Assembly (NCBI GenBank): GCA_023398345.1
Contig: JAEWSK010000253.1
Span: 1 to 8,460 of the forward strand
Origin: Armatimonadota bacterium
Lineage (GTDB): Bacteria; Armatimonadota; UBA5829
Direction: 5' to 3'
Length of the DNA stretch: 8,460 nt
Shown here: positions 1 to 5,869 of the stretch, one piece after another
Layout: every line of letters begins with the position of its first letter
Position numbering within the stretch: position 1 is the first letter of the stretch
Program-made: the position numbers and the translations under genes
Notes under the pieces: model-generated
Databases searched by the model: none
Told to the model about the DNA's origin: nothing
What the model saw: only the letters and a program-made list of their open reading frames with translations

Positions 1-381
1 GTCATCCGACAGTCCGATTTCTGACAGATTTATATCTACTTTCACTCTATCGGCGGCGCTTGCGACAGCCAGCTTTAGTCCCTTTTTTCTGGCGGTTTTT
101 ATAAAATCATATACGCCGGGCAGCGCATCGAGCTTGCCTTTGACTATTTCGCCATAGAGTTGATAAGTTCGAGCCTTGTCGCGCTCAAAGTCCAGCGTGA
201 CGCCGTATTTTTCCGCGACCCCACCTATAAATCTATCTTCACCTGCGCCGGTAAATGGTAGAAAGTCATGTGCACAAACTTTCTGGCCCTTCTCGGCGAA
301 CATCCGCACTGCCGCCTCGCGCACTAGCGGCTCGGAGTCGATGATGACCCCGTCCATATCAAATATTATTGCTTTTATCAC
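1..381 (-). CDS. HAD-IA family hydrolase, beta-phosphoglucomutase-like (3' part lies outside the window)
   Basis: The first 127 residues of a haloacid-dehalogenase superfamily enzyme are present; the rest lies left of the window. Motif I is FDMDGVIIDSEPL: Asp8 is the expected phospho-accepting nucleophile and Asp10 the acid/base. Residues about 16-85 form the helical cap, with a TGAGEDRFIGGVAEKYG stretch like that of beta-phosphoglucomutase/CbbY-type proteins. Motif II is near residue 108 in VASAADRVKVD. Motifs III and IV are not visible. The family dephosphorylates sugar phosphates or interconverts hexose 1- and 6-phosphates; the substrate here cannot be told. The start is GTG, sharing one base with the upstream mutarotase stop (TAGTG), with GGAG only 2 nt before it. 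This indicates translational coupling in a two-gene operon. A later ATG would delete the nucleophile, which supports the GTG start. Confidence 0.9.
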   Translation of the reverse strand, partial: MIKAIIFDMDGVIIDSEPLVREAAVRMFAEKGQKVCAHDFLPFTGAGEDRFIGGVAEKYGVTLDFERDKARTYQLYGEIVKGKLDALPGVYDFIKTARKKGLKLAVASAADRVKVDINLSEIGLSDD

Positions 382-1292
382 TACTCTACTCCAAAAACGG
401 CTCGGTGTGTTTGTGACTGCCCCGGCTGCAGCACGGGGATGATTTTGCCGGACTCCCAGCCAGGGTTCTTAAGCTCTCCGAACGCGCCAAGCCCGCGCGT
501 CCACGGCTCTATGCACACAAAGTCGCTGCCATCCGGCGAATAGGCCACGAGCATCTCAAAGCTGTCGTCGTATTCCACCCATATCGTATGTCCCGCGCAT
601 TTGTCGGTTAGGGTCATGCGCCGGTCGGTAACTCCTGAATATATATTATCGTAGTAAATCCCGGCCTGCAGATCAAAAATGCCGTCAGTCGGCTTTTCTC
701 CACCATCCGGCAAAATCGTCTCAGGGTCGACCGTCAGTTCTTTTGTGACGGGTAGTCGTATGCTGACACCCTCGCGGTCGGGGTTTGAGACTCGGAAATA
801 TGGATGGTGTCCAAACGCAGCGGGCGCGGGACGCGAATCATTGTTGGTAATTGTAGTTTCAAGCTCGATTGTATTTTGCGTAAGTGTAAATCGCTGGCAA
901 AAATCGAGATTGAATGGGTAGTTTTCCTCGCGCACATTCGCTGGCACTTCAAGCCGGTAGAGCGCAGATGCTTTGTCGTCGCACTTTTCCTCGGATACTT
1001 TTACGAATTTGCTGAGATATATAATCCCATGCGACGGCATGAAGTATGTCTTGTCCGATCCGAATATGCTGTAGCGTCCTTGGACAGGCGGGGTAACTGT
1101 TTGATCCCATGTGCGTCCTACGGATGGAAACAATAGCGGACAGCCGCCTCCCGTTATTTTCTTAGCCTGCGAAGGCAGATCCGGCGGGCAGTATACTAAT
1201 TCCGTGCCGTCCACGATCCACGACGCAATATTGCAGCCCCAATTAACTGCTATAGAGCAGGAAGTTCCATTTGAAAGCTCGAGACGATCCAT
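381..1292 (-). CDS. Aldose 1-epimerase (mutarotase, GalM/COG2017) family protein
   Basis: A 303-residue protein of the galactose-mutarotase beta-sandwich fold, at the usual family length. It has no signal peptide, so it should act in the cytoplasm, interconverting alpha and beta anomers of a free or phosphorylated aldose. Visible landmarks are GGGCPLLFPSVGR (48-60), MPSHGI with a conserved His at 88, GHHPYFR (161-167; His163 is probably the catalytic acid) and CIEPWT (260-265; Glu262 is probably the catalytic base). The sugar is not determined: it could be a GalM-like enzyme or a hexose-6-phosphate type such as YeaD. The ATG is preceded by CAGGAGC (1299-1305) at good spacing, which fixes the start. 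The downstream HAD gene overlaps the stop codon by one base, so the pair probably forms a small sugar-handling operon. Confidence 0.9.
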   Translation of the reverse strand: MDRLELSNGTSCSIAVNWGCNIASWIVDGTELVYCPPDLPSQAKKITGGGCPLLFPSVGRTWDQTVTPPVQGRYSIFGSDKTYFMPSHGIIYLSKFVKVSEEKCDDKASALYRLEVPANVREENYPFNLDFCQRFTLTQNTIELETTITNNDSRPAPAAFGHHPYFRVSNPDREGVSIRLPVTKELTVDPETILPDGGEKPTDGIFDLQAGIYYDNIYSGVTDRRMTLTDKCAGHTIWVEYDDSFEMLVAYSPDGSDFVCIEPWTRGLGAFGELKNPGWESGKIIPVLQPGQSQTHRAVFGVE

Positions 1293-1573
1293 GATTACGC
1301 TCCTGATATTAAAGCTACGGCTGTTATTTTACATCAAGCCATTCAAACAAGAAAGGCAAAAATGAATGACTCTCAAATTCACAAAAACTATATTGCTGGA
1401 ATTTATGCGCACAACTGGCACAAACATAAGAGGGTGGGATAGTCCGATCCGGCGGAACTGATGTCTGTTATAAATCGAGCAGAGGCGCTACCTGCACACG
1501 CGCATATTGATGTTGGTTTTTCTGGGTAAAAGAGCACTAACCACAATACGTATAGTTTTAAGGAGGAAAGCAG
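1293..1573. other. Divergent intergenic region between mutarotase operon and Cys-rich secreted protein gene
   Basis: This 281-bp gap has no convincing ORF, RNA gene or strong hairpin. It must hold the promoters of two divergent genes. On the minus strand TAAAAT (1326-1331) lies 34 bases before the mutarotase start and could be a -10 box, but no good -35 is present. On the plus strand TATAGT (1551-1556) is too near the ribosome binding site to be a safe call. AGGAGG (1561-1566) is the clear binding site of the plus-strand gene. Confidence 0.5.
1561..1566 (+). promoter_or_regulatory. Consensus ribosome binding site AGGAGG
   Basis: A perfect AGGAGG sits 7 nt before the ATG at 1574 and fixes the start of the Cys/Pro-rich secreted protein. 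Its strength suggests the protein is well translated. Confidence 0.85.
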
Positions 1574-2785
1574 ATGAGAGGTCAACTATTCATCATTTGT
1601 GTGGTGCTAGTCGTGGTTGCAAGTTTTGGCGCATGCTATGGGCAGTACAGCCCCAATGACGCCTGGATGCAGCCTTCCAACACCCAAAGCGCCGCGCCCA
1701 GTGCTCCTGTGAATCCGACAGCGAACAATGCAACTGCCCCCGCCACCGTGGGTGCCGGGCCGGAAATGTCGTCTGGAACGGCAGTCATGACGGTGGACAA
1801 CAACTTTGTCTACGTTCTACAAGAGGGCAAGCTCTATAAGTTTGCAAAGTGTGCGGTCAACTCGTGCGGAACGGTGCTCCAGCAACCGTGCGCACCGTGT
1901 CCGCCTGTATGCACACCGTGTCCGCAGGTCGCTGGGACTGGACCTTGCCCTGATAATTGCGGAGGAATGACCTACATTCCGGGCAACCCTTCGTCAACGC
2001 TCACGGTGACAACCCTCACCCCCTGTACTCCGCCTTGCCCTAACCCTTGTCCTTCAGGGGCCGGACCAGACCCATGCAATCCTTGCCCTACATCGCCTTG
2101 CCCGGCGCCTTGCGTGCCGAGCTGTGGGCCTAGTTCCACGGTAAGCTGCACAAGTTGCGTTCCGAGCCCTTGTCCGGCAACACCTTGTCCGACATCAAGC
2201 CGTGGCCCGTGTGATCCTTGTCCGCAGCCAACCTATACTACTACGATATCGACCGCCCCCGCGGGTCAGGTAAACAGTCCTTGCGCCTGCCCGCCCATCG
2301 CGACGGTAAGTAGCAGTATGCAACAAACGATTGATTGTTTGCAGCGTTTGTGCGGGGTGGATGCAGACAAAGCCTATCTGCAGGCTATGATCCAGCTTAA
2401 TCTGCAGGTGCTGGCTCTTTCGAATGATTCGTCGGATCACCTTGGAACCACCAACCTCCAGGACTACGCGACAAACTCAATCGCCGATTCGAGAAGCAAC
2501 ATTAAGCAGGCGAGGGATTGGCTAAGAACCAAATACTGTCTGGATGTCACGGTTTGCGCTCCGTCTATTGGCGGCTTCGACATCTGCGATATCAGCCGCT
2601 CCGGCAAGGCATTCGATGATGCTTACAGAAATCAGTTGGTTCAATTCTATGTAGACGAGATTGCGCTATCGCAGGTAGAACTCCAGAACGGGTTGGACTG
2701 CAAGGTCAAAGAGTTTGCCGCGAAGACAATCAAAGACGATCAGGTAAGGATCAGTAGACTCAAGCGATGCAATTCTTGCATATAG
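1574..2785 (+). CDS. Exported Cys/Pro-rich protein with C-terminal duplicated ferritin-like (DUF305/DUF4142-like) helical domain
   Basis: A 403-residue protein I cannot name. Residues 1-23 form a Sec signal (MRGQ, then a Val/Ile-rich core). FGAC at 18-21 is a weak lipobox, so it may be a lipoprotein; ordinary cleavage is the alternative. Residues 25-70 are Ala/Pro/Asn-rich linker. Residues 74-90 (VDNNFVYVLQEGKLYKF) look like a single beta-propeller-type strand pair. Residues 93-240 are mainly PC, CPxPC and CxPCP motifs with about two dozen Cys, interrupted by Ser/Thr-rich spacers. Residues 262-400 are predicted alpha-helical: two halves align without gaps at an offset of 83 residues (AY 267/350, ALS 281/364, I 303/386, D 305/388, I 310/393), resembling DUF305/DUF4142 ferritin-like proteins but without the HH pair of DUF305. 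About 32 Cys in an exported protein imply disulfide cross-linking or metal binding; this is inference. The gene converges on the barrel gene. Confidence 0.85.
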   Translation: MRGQLFIICVVLVVVASFGACYGQYSPNDAWMQPSNTQSAAPSAPVNPTANNATAPATVGAGPEMSSGTAVMTVDNNFVYVLQEGKLYKFAKCAVNSCGTVLQQPCAPCPPVCTPCPQVAGTGPCPDNCGGMTYIPGNPSSTLTVTTLTPCTPPCPNPCPSGAGPDPCNPCPTSPCPAPCVPSCGPSSTVSCTSCVPSPCPATPCPTSSRGPCDPCPQPTYTTTISTAPAGQVNSPCACPPIATVSSSMQQTIDCLQRLCGVDADKAYLQAMIQLNLQVLALSNDSSDHLGTTNLQDYATNSIADSRSNIKQARDWLRTKYCLDVTVCAPSIGGFDICDISRSGKAFDDAYRNQLVQFYVDEIALSQVELQNGLDCKVKEFAAKTIKDDQVRISRLKRCNSCI

Positions 2786-2808
2786 GTGTAGTGATTAGTT
2801 GAAACAAA

Positions 2809-2846
2809 TTAAGGGCCAGCCCGCTTGGGGCTGGCCCTTAATTTTT
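2809..2846. terminator. Strong bidirectional intrinsic terminator
   Basis: A perfect 14-bp stem (2809-2822 with 2828-2841; core AAGGGCCAGCCC) closes a 5-nt loop, GCTTG. Five T follow on the plus strand (2842-2846), and TTTGTTT follows the stem on the minus strand. It sits between two converging genes (stops at 2785 and 2866) and can end both transcripts. Confidence 0.92.
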
Positions 2847-2847
2847 A

Positions 2848-2880
2848 TTAGTAGATCATGCTTATTTAGTAGATCATGCT
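2848..2880. repeat. 18-bp tandem duplication over the barrel gene's 3' end and stop codon
   Basis: TTAGTAGATCATGCT occurs at 2848-2862 and again, identically, at 2866-2880. The period of 18 bp is a multiple of three. Read on the minus strand, the gene ends Ser-Met-Ile-Tyr-stop, then Ile, then the same Ser-Met-Ile-Tyr-stop in the same frame. The second copy abuts the terminator. Confidence 0.85.
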
Positions 2881-3549
2881 AAAACTTGCGCCCACTCCAA
2901 AACTCGCTCCAGTGCTGAAATCGTCCGTCTGGTCCGTCAGATTAAAGCCACCGGCATGGATTGTGAATTGCGGTGTAACTCTGAACCTTACCCCAACGTT
3001 CACATTTTGGGAATCCCATTCAGCTAACAACTCGATTCGATTGCCGATGAAACCCGACGCCCCCGCAAACAACCCACTCAATCTTCCGCCGCCGAAGCCG
3101 ACGTGTATGCGCGGAGACAGCGTTTCACCTTCCCACACTCTGAATTGGCATCCCAAACTCTTGCTGGCGACAGCATACACGGTCGTGTCTATATCATTGG
3201 TGATGTCTGCTATGCCCACCGCTATCGCCGGATGGTTCATGTTTTCCGGCACGAACCTGTATTTTGCATTGACTAGCGTTTGATTGTCTGTATCGTCTGA
3301 AAGGCGGAAACGGTCGATGCCAAGCTCGAGGCCCTGCGCAATTCCATAGTTGGCTACGACGTCGTTGATAGTCCCGCTGGCGACGTCCTCATAGAAAAAA
3401 CCTGCATTCCAGTCCCCCTTACCCAGCGCGTCAGCGCTCGGCACGACCATCAGACCCGTATAACCCCTGAAACTTGGTATCGCACAGTGCGCGGGCATGC
3501 ACGCAGCAGCGATCAAAACCAGACATAATGGTATCCAAAAGCGTCTCAT
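2866..3549 (-). CDS. Small outer-membrane beta-barrel protein, YjbH-domain-like
   Basis: Encodes 227 residues. Residues 1-22 are a Sec signal (MRRFWIPLCLVLIAAAC...), cleaved probably near AHC-A. The mature start has GYTGLMVVPSA (29-39) followed by GKGDWNAGFFYED, and NYGIAQGLELGIDR lies at 67-80. This pattern is typical of YjbH/YmcA-type barrels: GYxGL, P-S/T-A, then alternating strands with Gly/aromatic turns. The rest alternates polar and nonpolar residues as barrel strands do, ending GASFSMIY with a terminal aromatic as in outer-membrane insertion signals. Known YjbH proteins are much longer and linked to exopolysaccharide; this is a short single-domain form with no exopolysaccharide genes beside it, so its role is unknown. 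ATG 3549 is chosen because GGAGG lies 7 nt before it; ATG 3555 has only 1 nt of spacing, and TTG 3576 would overrun the binding site. Confidence 0.8.
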   Translation of the reverse strand: MRRFWIPLCLVLIAAACMPAHCAIPSFRGYTGLMVVPSADALGKGDWNAGFFYEDVASGTINDVVANYGIAQGLELGIDRFRLSDDTDNQTLVNAKYRFVPENMNHPAIAVGIADITNDIDTTVYAVASKSLGCQFRVWEGETLSPRIHVGFGGGRLSGLFAGASGFIGNRIELLAEWDSQNVNVGVRFRVTPQFTIHAGGFNLTDQTDDFSTGASFGVGASFSMIY

Positions 3550-3556
3550 TTTCATT

Positions 3557-3562
3557 CCTCCC
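3557..3562 (-). promoter_or_regulatory. Ribosome binding site GGGAGG deciding the barrel gene start
   Basis: Minus-strand GGGAGG lies 7 nt before the ATG at 3549. It is only 1 nt before the in-frame ATG at 3555 and inside the longer reading from TTG at 3576, so 3549 is the likely start. Confidence 0.75.
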
Positions 3563-3674
3563 TCAATAGGTGGCAAAACCGTGGCTGGACGGCATGCAGT
3601 CAGCCTGATAGCTTGGCCAAGTTGACTACCTTATACCCAGATTACTACGATATGCACTATAGATCGAGGCAGCG

Positions 3675-4035
3675 ATGTTTGCTGTCATGCCGCTCCCTAT
3701 GTTTGTGCTAGTTGTGTTGAAAGAGTTGTGCACACAGATTCTGGCGATGCCGCAGGATTTGCTTGTAAGGGATAACTGCGAAAACCGAGGATGGGAGTGT
3801 GATAAGTTCCAGGACCCTGGAATTCGGGGTTGATTTGAAGTCGGACGTGTTGATGATCCCGCGCGGCTATGCGATGGCTGCAACGATGCCGGACGGCTGC
3901 ACGAGACTTACTTGGCACACTAAGTACGCCTGTGTCGGCACTAATGCTTTTCATCTTCCTAGCCTTGCGGAGGGTCTCAATGAAAAGGGACAAGCAACTT
4001 GGCTCCGCCGCCGAACATTAGTCCGTTGGCTGTAG
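3675..4035 (+). pseudogene. Decayed N-terminal remnant of a choloylglycine hydrolase family (Ntn) amidase
   Basis: Broken pieces in three frames read as one exported Ntn-hydrolase. A GAGG (3666-3669) precedes ATG 3675, which opens a signal-like stretch (MFAVMPLPMFVLVVL). Ala-Cys, the expected N-terminal nucleophile after signal removal, is read at 3761-3766 in a second frame. From 3769 the third frame reads GITAKTEDGSVISSRTLEFG, then DLKSDVLMIPRGYA, a TMPDG...LTW..KYA segment, and VGTNAFHLPSLAEGLNEKG. From memory these match the family's CTGI, DGxVxxGRTxEFG, PRGY and DGLNEKGL blocks (PF02275, linear amide C-N hydrolases such as bile-salt hydrolase and penicillin V acylase). A stop falls three codons into the nucleophile's frame. 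After LNEKG the sequence loses family character and stops at 4033-4035. About 85 of some 330 residues remain, so the gene is dead. No active homologue is in the window. Confidence 0.75.
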
Positions 4036-4057
4036 GCAAAAAACAGTTCTTACTTAC

Positions 4058-4414
4058 CTATCCGGGAGGCCAGCCGAGCTTGCGGCCGCCCAGCAGGTGA
4101 AAATGCACATGCCATACCGACTGTCCCGCACCCTCATTGCAATTTGCAACTACGCGGTAGCCGTCTTCGACGATACCTCGCTCAGATGCAATTTTATTGG
4201 CTGCACGAATCACTTCGCCCATCAGACATGCGTCTTCATCCGAAACAACATCGCAAATTCGGGCGATGTGCTTTTTCGGAATTATCAAAACATGAACCGG
4301 CGCCTGTGGGCTGAGGTCGTCAAACGCCGCTACATATTCGTTTTCATACACCAGCTTTCCGATCTCGCCATTGGCTATTTTGCAAAAAATGCAGTCGTCC
4401 AATTGTACATTCAC
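4058..4414 (-). CDS. hinT: Histidine triad (HIT) nucleotide-binding protein, HINT type
   Basis: A 118-residue protein, the usual size for bacterial HinT. It contains the N-terminal CIFCKI (8-13), VLIIPKKHI (42-50) and the catalytic triad motif HVHFHLLGGR (102-111), with His102, His104 and His106; His104 is expected to be the nucleophile toward the alpha-phosphate. HinT proteins hydrolyse adenosine 5'-phosphoramidates and aminoacyl-AMP-like compounds in the cytoplasm. Cys8, Cys11, His50 and the triad resemble the zinc-binding arrangement of some HIT proteins. The start is GTG in a GTGA overlap with the mtaB stop; the Shine-Dalgarno is poor, so translation probably depends on coupling to mtaB. 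The mtaB-hinT order is also known in Firmicutes, where rpsU often follows. Here no gene follows; the amidase remnant lies antisense downstream. Confidence 0.93.
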   Translation of the reverse strand: MNVQLDDCIFCKIANGEIGKLVYENEYVAAFDDLSPQAPVHVLIIPKKHIARICDVVSDEDACLMGEVIRAANKIASERGIVEDGYRVVANCNEGAGQSVWHVHFHLLGGRKLGWPPG

Positions 4415-5724
4415 CTCACTTGTTTTGCTGTAACTATATCTTGGTCGAGTCCTACTATAGTTACAGGGACTATTTGACCCGAAAGTGCCGCGTCACCGGC
4501 AAAACTAACTTCGATATAGTTGTCGGTAAATCCGGTTAGATAGTTAGTTTGTTTACTTCGATTTTCGACTAAGACATCGACGGTTTGACCGATCATCGAC
4601 TTTGCAAATCGCCGCATTGCAATCTTTCCCAATTCGATCAACTTCTCCGCGCGGCGTTTTTTTACTTCCGAAGAAACTTGGCCTGTCATTGACGCGGCGG
4701 GGGTGTTTGGTCGAATCGAATATCTGAACACATGCAGGCGCGAAAAGCCGACTTGCTCAATAAGCGCGCGCGTATTTTCAAACGCTTCTTCAGTCTCGCC
4801 AGGAAAACCGACGATAACGTCGGTAGTGATACCAATGTTGGGTATCGCCGCTTGAACATGCGATATTATTTCGCGATAACGCTCGGAGGTATACGGCCTG
4901 TTCATCCTTGCAAGTGTGTCGTCGTCGCCGCTCTGCAGAGGAATGTGCAGATGCCTGCAGGCGTTTGCTGACTTCATCGCGTCAAGCAGTGCGTCATCGA
5001 CTTCCCACGGCTCGATTGAACTGAGCCGTATGCGCTCAATTTCGCCAACTGATGCGACAGCGCGTATCAGTTCCGGCAAATTTGACTGACATGACCGCTC
5101 GCCTTGTGCTCGTTGGAGACATAAAGCATCTTTGCTTTTGTACGATCCCAGCCTTATGCCCGTAAGCACGATCTCTTTATATCCAAAGCCCGCCAAAACC
5201 CGGAGTTCGGCAATTACGTCTTCGATAGGTCTGGACTGCATCCGGCTGCGCGCATGCGGCACGATGCAGTATGAGCAAAACTGGTCGCACCCGTCCTGCA
5301 CTTTAACAACCGCGCGAGTTCGCATGCGAGGGCGACCGGATGTATTTTCTTGAAAAATATTATCGGTGTGTTTTTCGCTGTTTGCAAATCCGGCAATTAT
5401 TTTCTGCGCAATAGTTTGTTTTTCGTCGTTGGACACAATTAGATCTATTCCATCGATTGCACGCACAGCATCCGGGTCGAGCTGCGCATAGCAGCCTGCA
5501 ACGACCACAAATGCGTTCGGATTTGCCCTCAGCGCCCGACGCACAGCCGCTCGCGACTTGCCGTCGGCAACCGATGTGACGGAGCAAGTGTTTATAACAT
5601 AGGCGTCAGCAGATGAGCTGAATGGGACAGTAGTGAATCCTGCGCTCTCCAGCGATTCGCGTATCTTTTCGGTTTCATATTGATTGACTTTGCAGCCAAG
5701 CGTATGGTAAGCAACTCGTATCAC
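4411..5724 (-). CDS. mtaB: tRNA t6A37 methylthiotransferase MtaB (radical SAM)
   Basis: A 437-residue MiaB-family enzyme that adds a methylthio group to C2 of N6-threonylcarbamoyladenosine at position 37 of tRNA. It reads TLGCKVNQYETE, NTCSVTS and GCYAQ in the N-terminal MTTase domain (cluster ligands Cys11, Cys47, Cys78). Then comes VQDGCDQFCSYCIVPHARSR, with the radical-SAM CxxxCxxC at Cys146, Cys150 and Cys153. LHIPLQSGDD, TTDVIVGFPGETEEAF and FRYSIRPNTPAASM follow, and a C-terminal TRAM domain starts near 380. TLGCKVNQYE and the overall pattern favour MtaB over MiaB or RimO. Residues about 195-215 carry a Cys-containing insertion before the PELIRAV helix that appears longer than in B. subtilis YqeV. 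GTG 5724 gives the normal family N-terminus; GTG 5742 adds six residues and has no better binding site. It is cotranscribed with the HIT gene. Confidence 0.93.
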   Translation of the reverse strand: MIRVAYHTLGCKVNQYETEKIRESLESAGFTTVPFSSSADAYVINTCSVTSVADGKSRAAVRRALRANPNAFVVVAGCYAQLDPDAVRAIDGIDLIVSNDEKQTIAQKIIAGFANSEKHTDNIFQENTSGRPRMRTRAVVKVQDGCDQFCSYCIVPHARSRMQSRPIEDVIAELRVLAGFGYKEIVLTGIRLGSYKSKDALCLQRAQGERSCQSNLPELIRAVASVGEIERIRLSSIEPWEVDDALLDAMKSANACRHLHIPLQSGDDDTLARMNRPYTSERYREIISHVQAAIPNIGITTDVIVGFPGETEEAFENTRALIEQVGFSRLHVFRYSIRPNTPAASMTGQVSSEVKKRRAEKLIELGKIAMRRFAKSMIGQTVDVLVENRSKQTNYLTGFTDNYIEVSFAGDAALSGQIVPVTIVGLDQDIVTAKQVR

Positions 5725-5730
5725 GCTATC

Positions 5731-5759
5731 ATGGTAAGACACTGTGTGACAGTGGTCAA
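5731..5759 (-). promoter_or_regulatory. Candidate mtaB promoter with a palindrome in the spacer
   Basis: On the minus strand TTGACC (5754-5759) is followed, after exactly 17 nt, by TACCAT (5731-5736; four of six consensus bases). The spacer contains the inverted repeat CACTG-TGTGA-CAGTG (5740-5754), a possible operator. Transcription would start near 5724, exactly at the preferred GTG, so the message may be leaderless. The upstream terminator makes a separate mtaB promoter necessary. Confidence 0.35.
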
Positions 5760-5780
5760 ATCATGTTTTCAAAAATATGC

Positions 5781-5820
5781 AAAAAAATGGCGGACACTCT
5801 GTCCGCCATTTGCGTTTTTA
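5781..5820 (-). terminator. Intrinsic terminator between cysteine desulfurase and mtaB
   Basis: An 11-bp perfect stem (5785-5795 with 5801-5811, core ATGGCGGAC) has a 5-nt loop. Reading the minus strand it is followed by T residues from the A-run at 5781-5787, ending the cysteine desulfurase transcript 60 bases past its stop. On the plus strand five T follow after GCG, giving weaker activity. Confidence 0.88.
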
Positions 5821-5869
5821 ATATGTGTGATTTCTGCCGAATTTTAGGAGCAGCAACGCTACATGCGCT

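Noticed and set aside
804..1136. Plus-strand frame of 110 residues inside the mutarotase gene
   Set aside because: Antisense to conserved coding sequence with no start signal or family likeness.
1551..1556. TATAGT as a -10 box of the Cys-rich gene
   Set aside because: It lies 5 bases before the ribosome binding site and has no -35 at proper distance, so the leader would start inside the binding site.
1850..2300. Cys-rich tract as a zinc-finger or metallothionein domain
   Set aside because: The protein is exported and the Cys are separated mainly by Pro in irregular spacing, which does not match a standard zinc finger or metallothionein pattern.
3612..3621. 10-bp palindrome CTTGGCCAAG upstream of the barrel gene
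   Set aside because: Short perfect palindromes arise by chance, and there is no linked promoter that I can support.
3626..3883. Second minus-strand frame of 85 residues in the same gap
   Set aside because: Ser/Asn/Thr-rich with no recognisable motif, and antisense to the same remnant.
3697..3993. Minus-strand frame of 98 residues beginning TTG, antisense to the amidase remnant
   Set aside because: It shows no domain, has odd composition, starts at TTG without a good binding site, and overlaps the plus-strand remnant whose family motifs are convincing.
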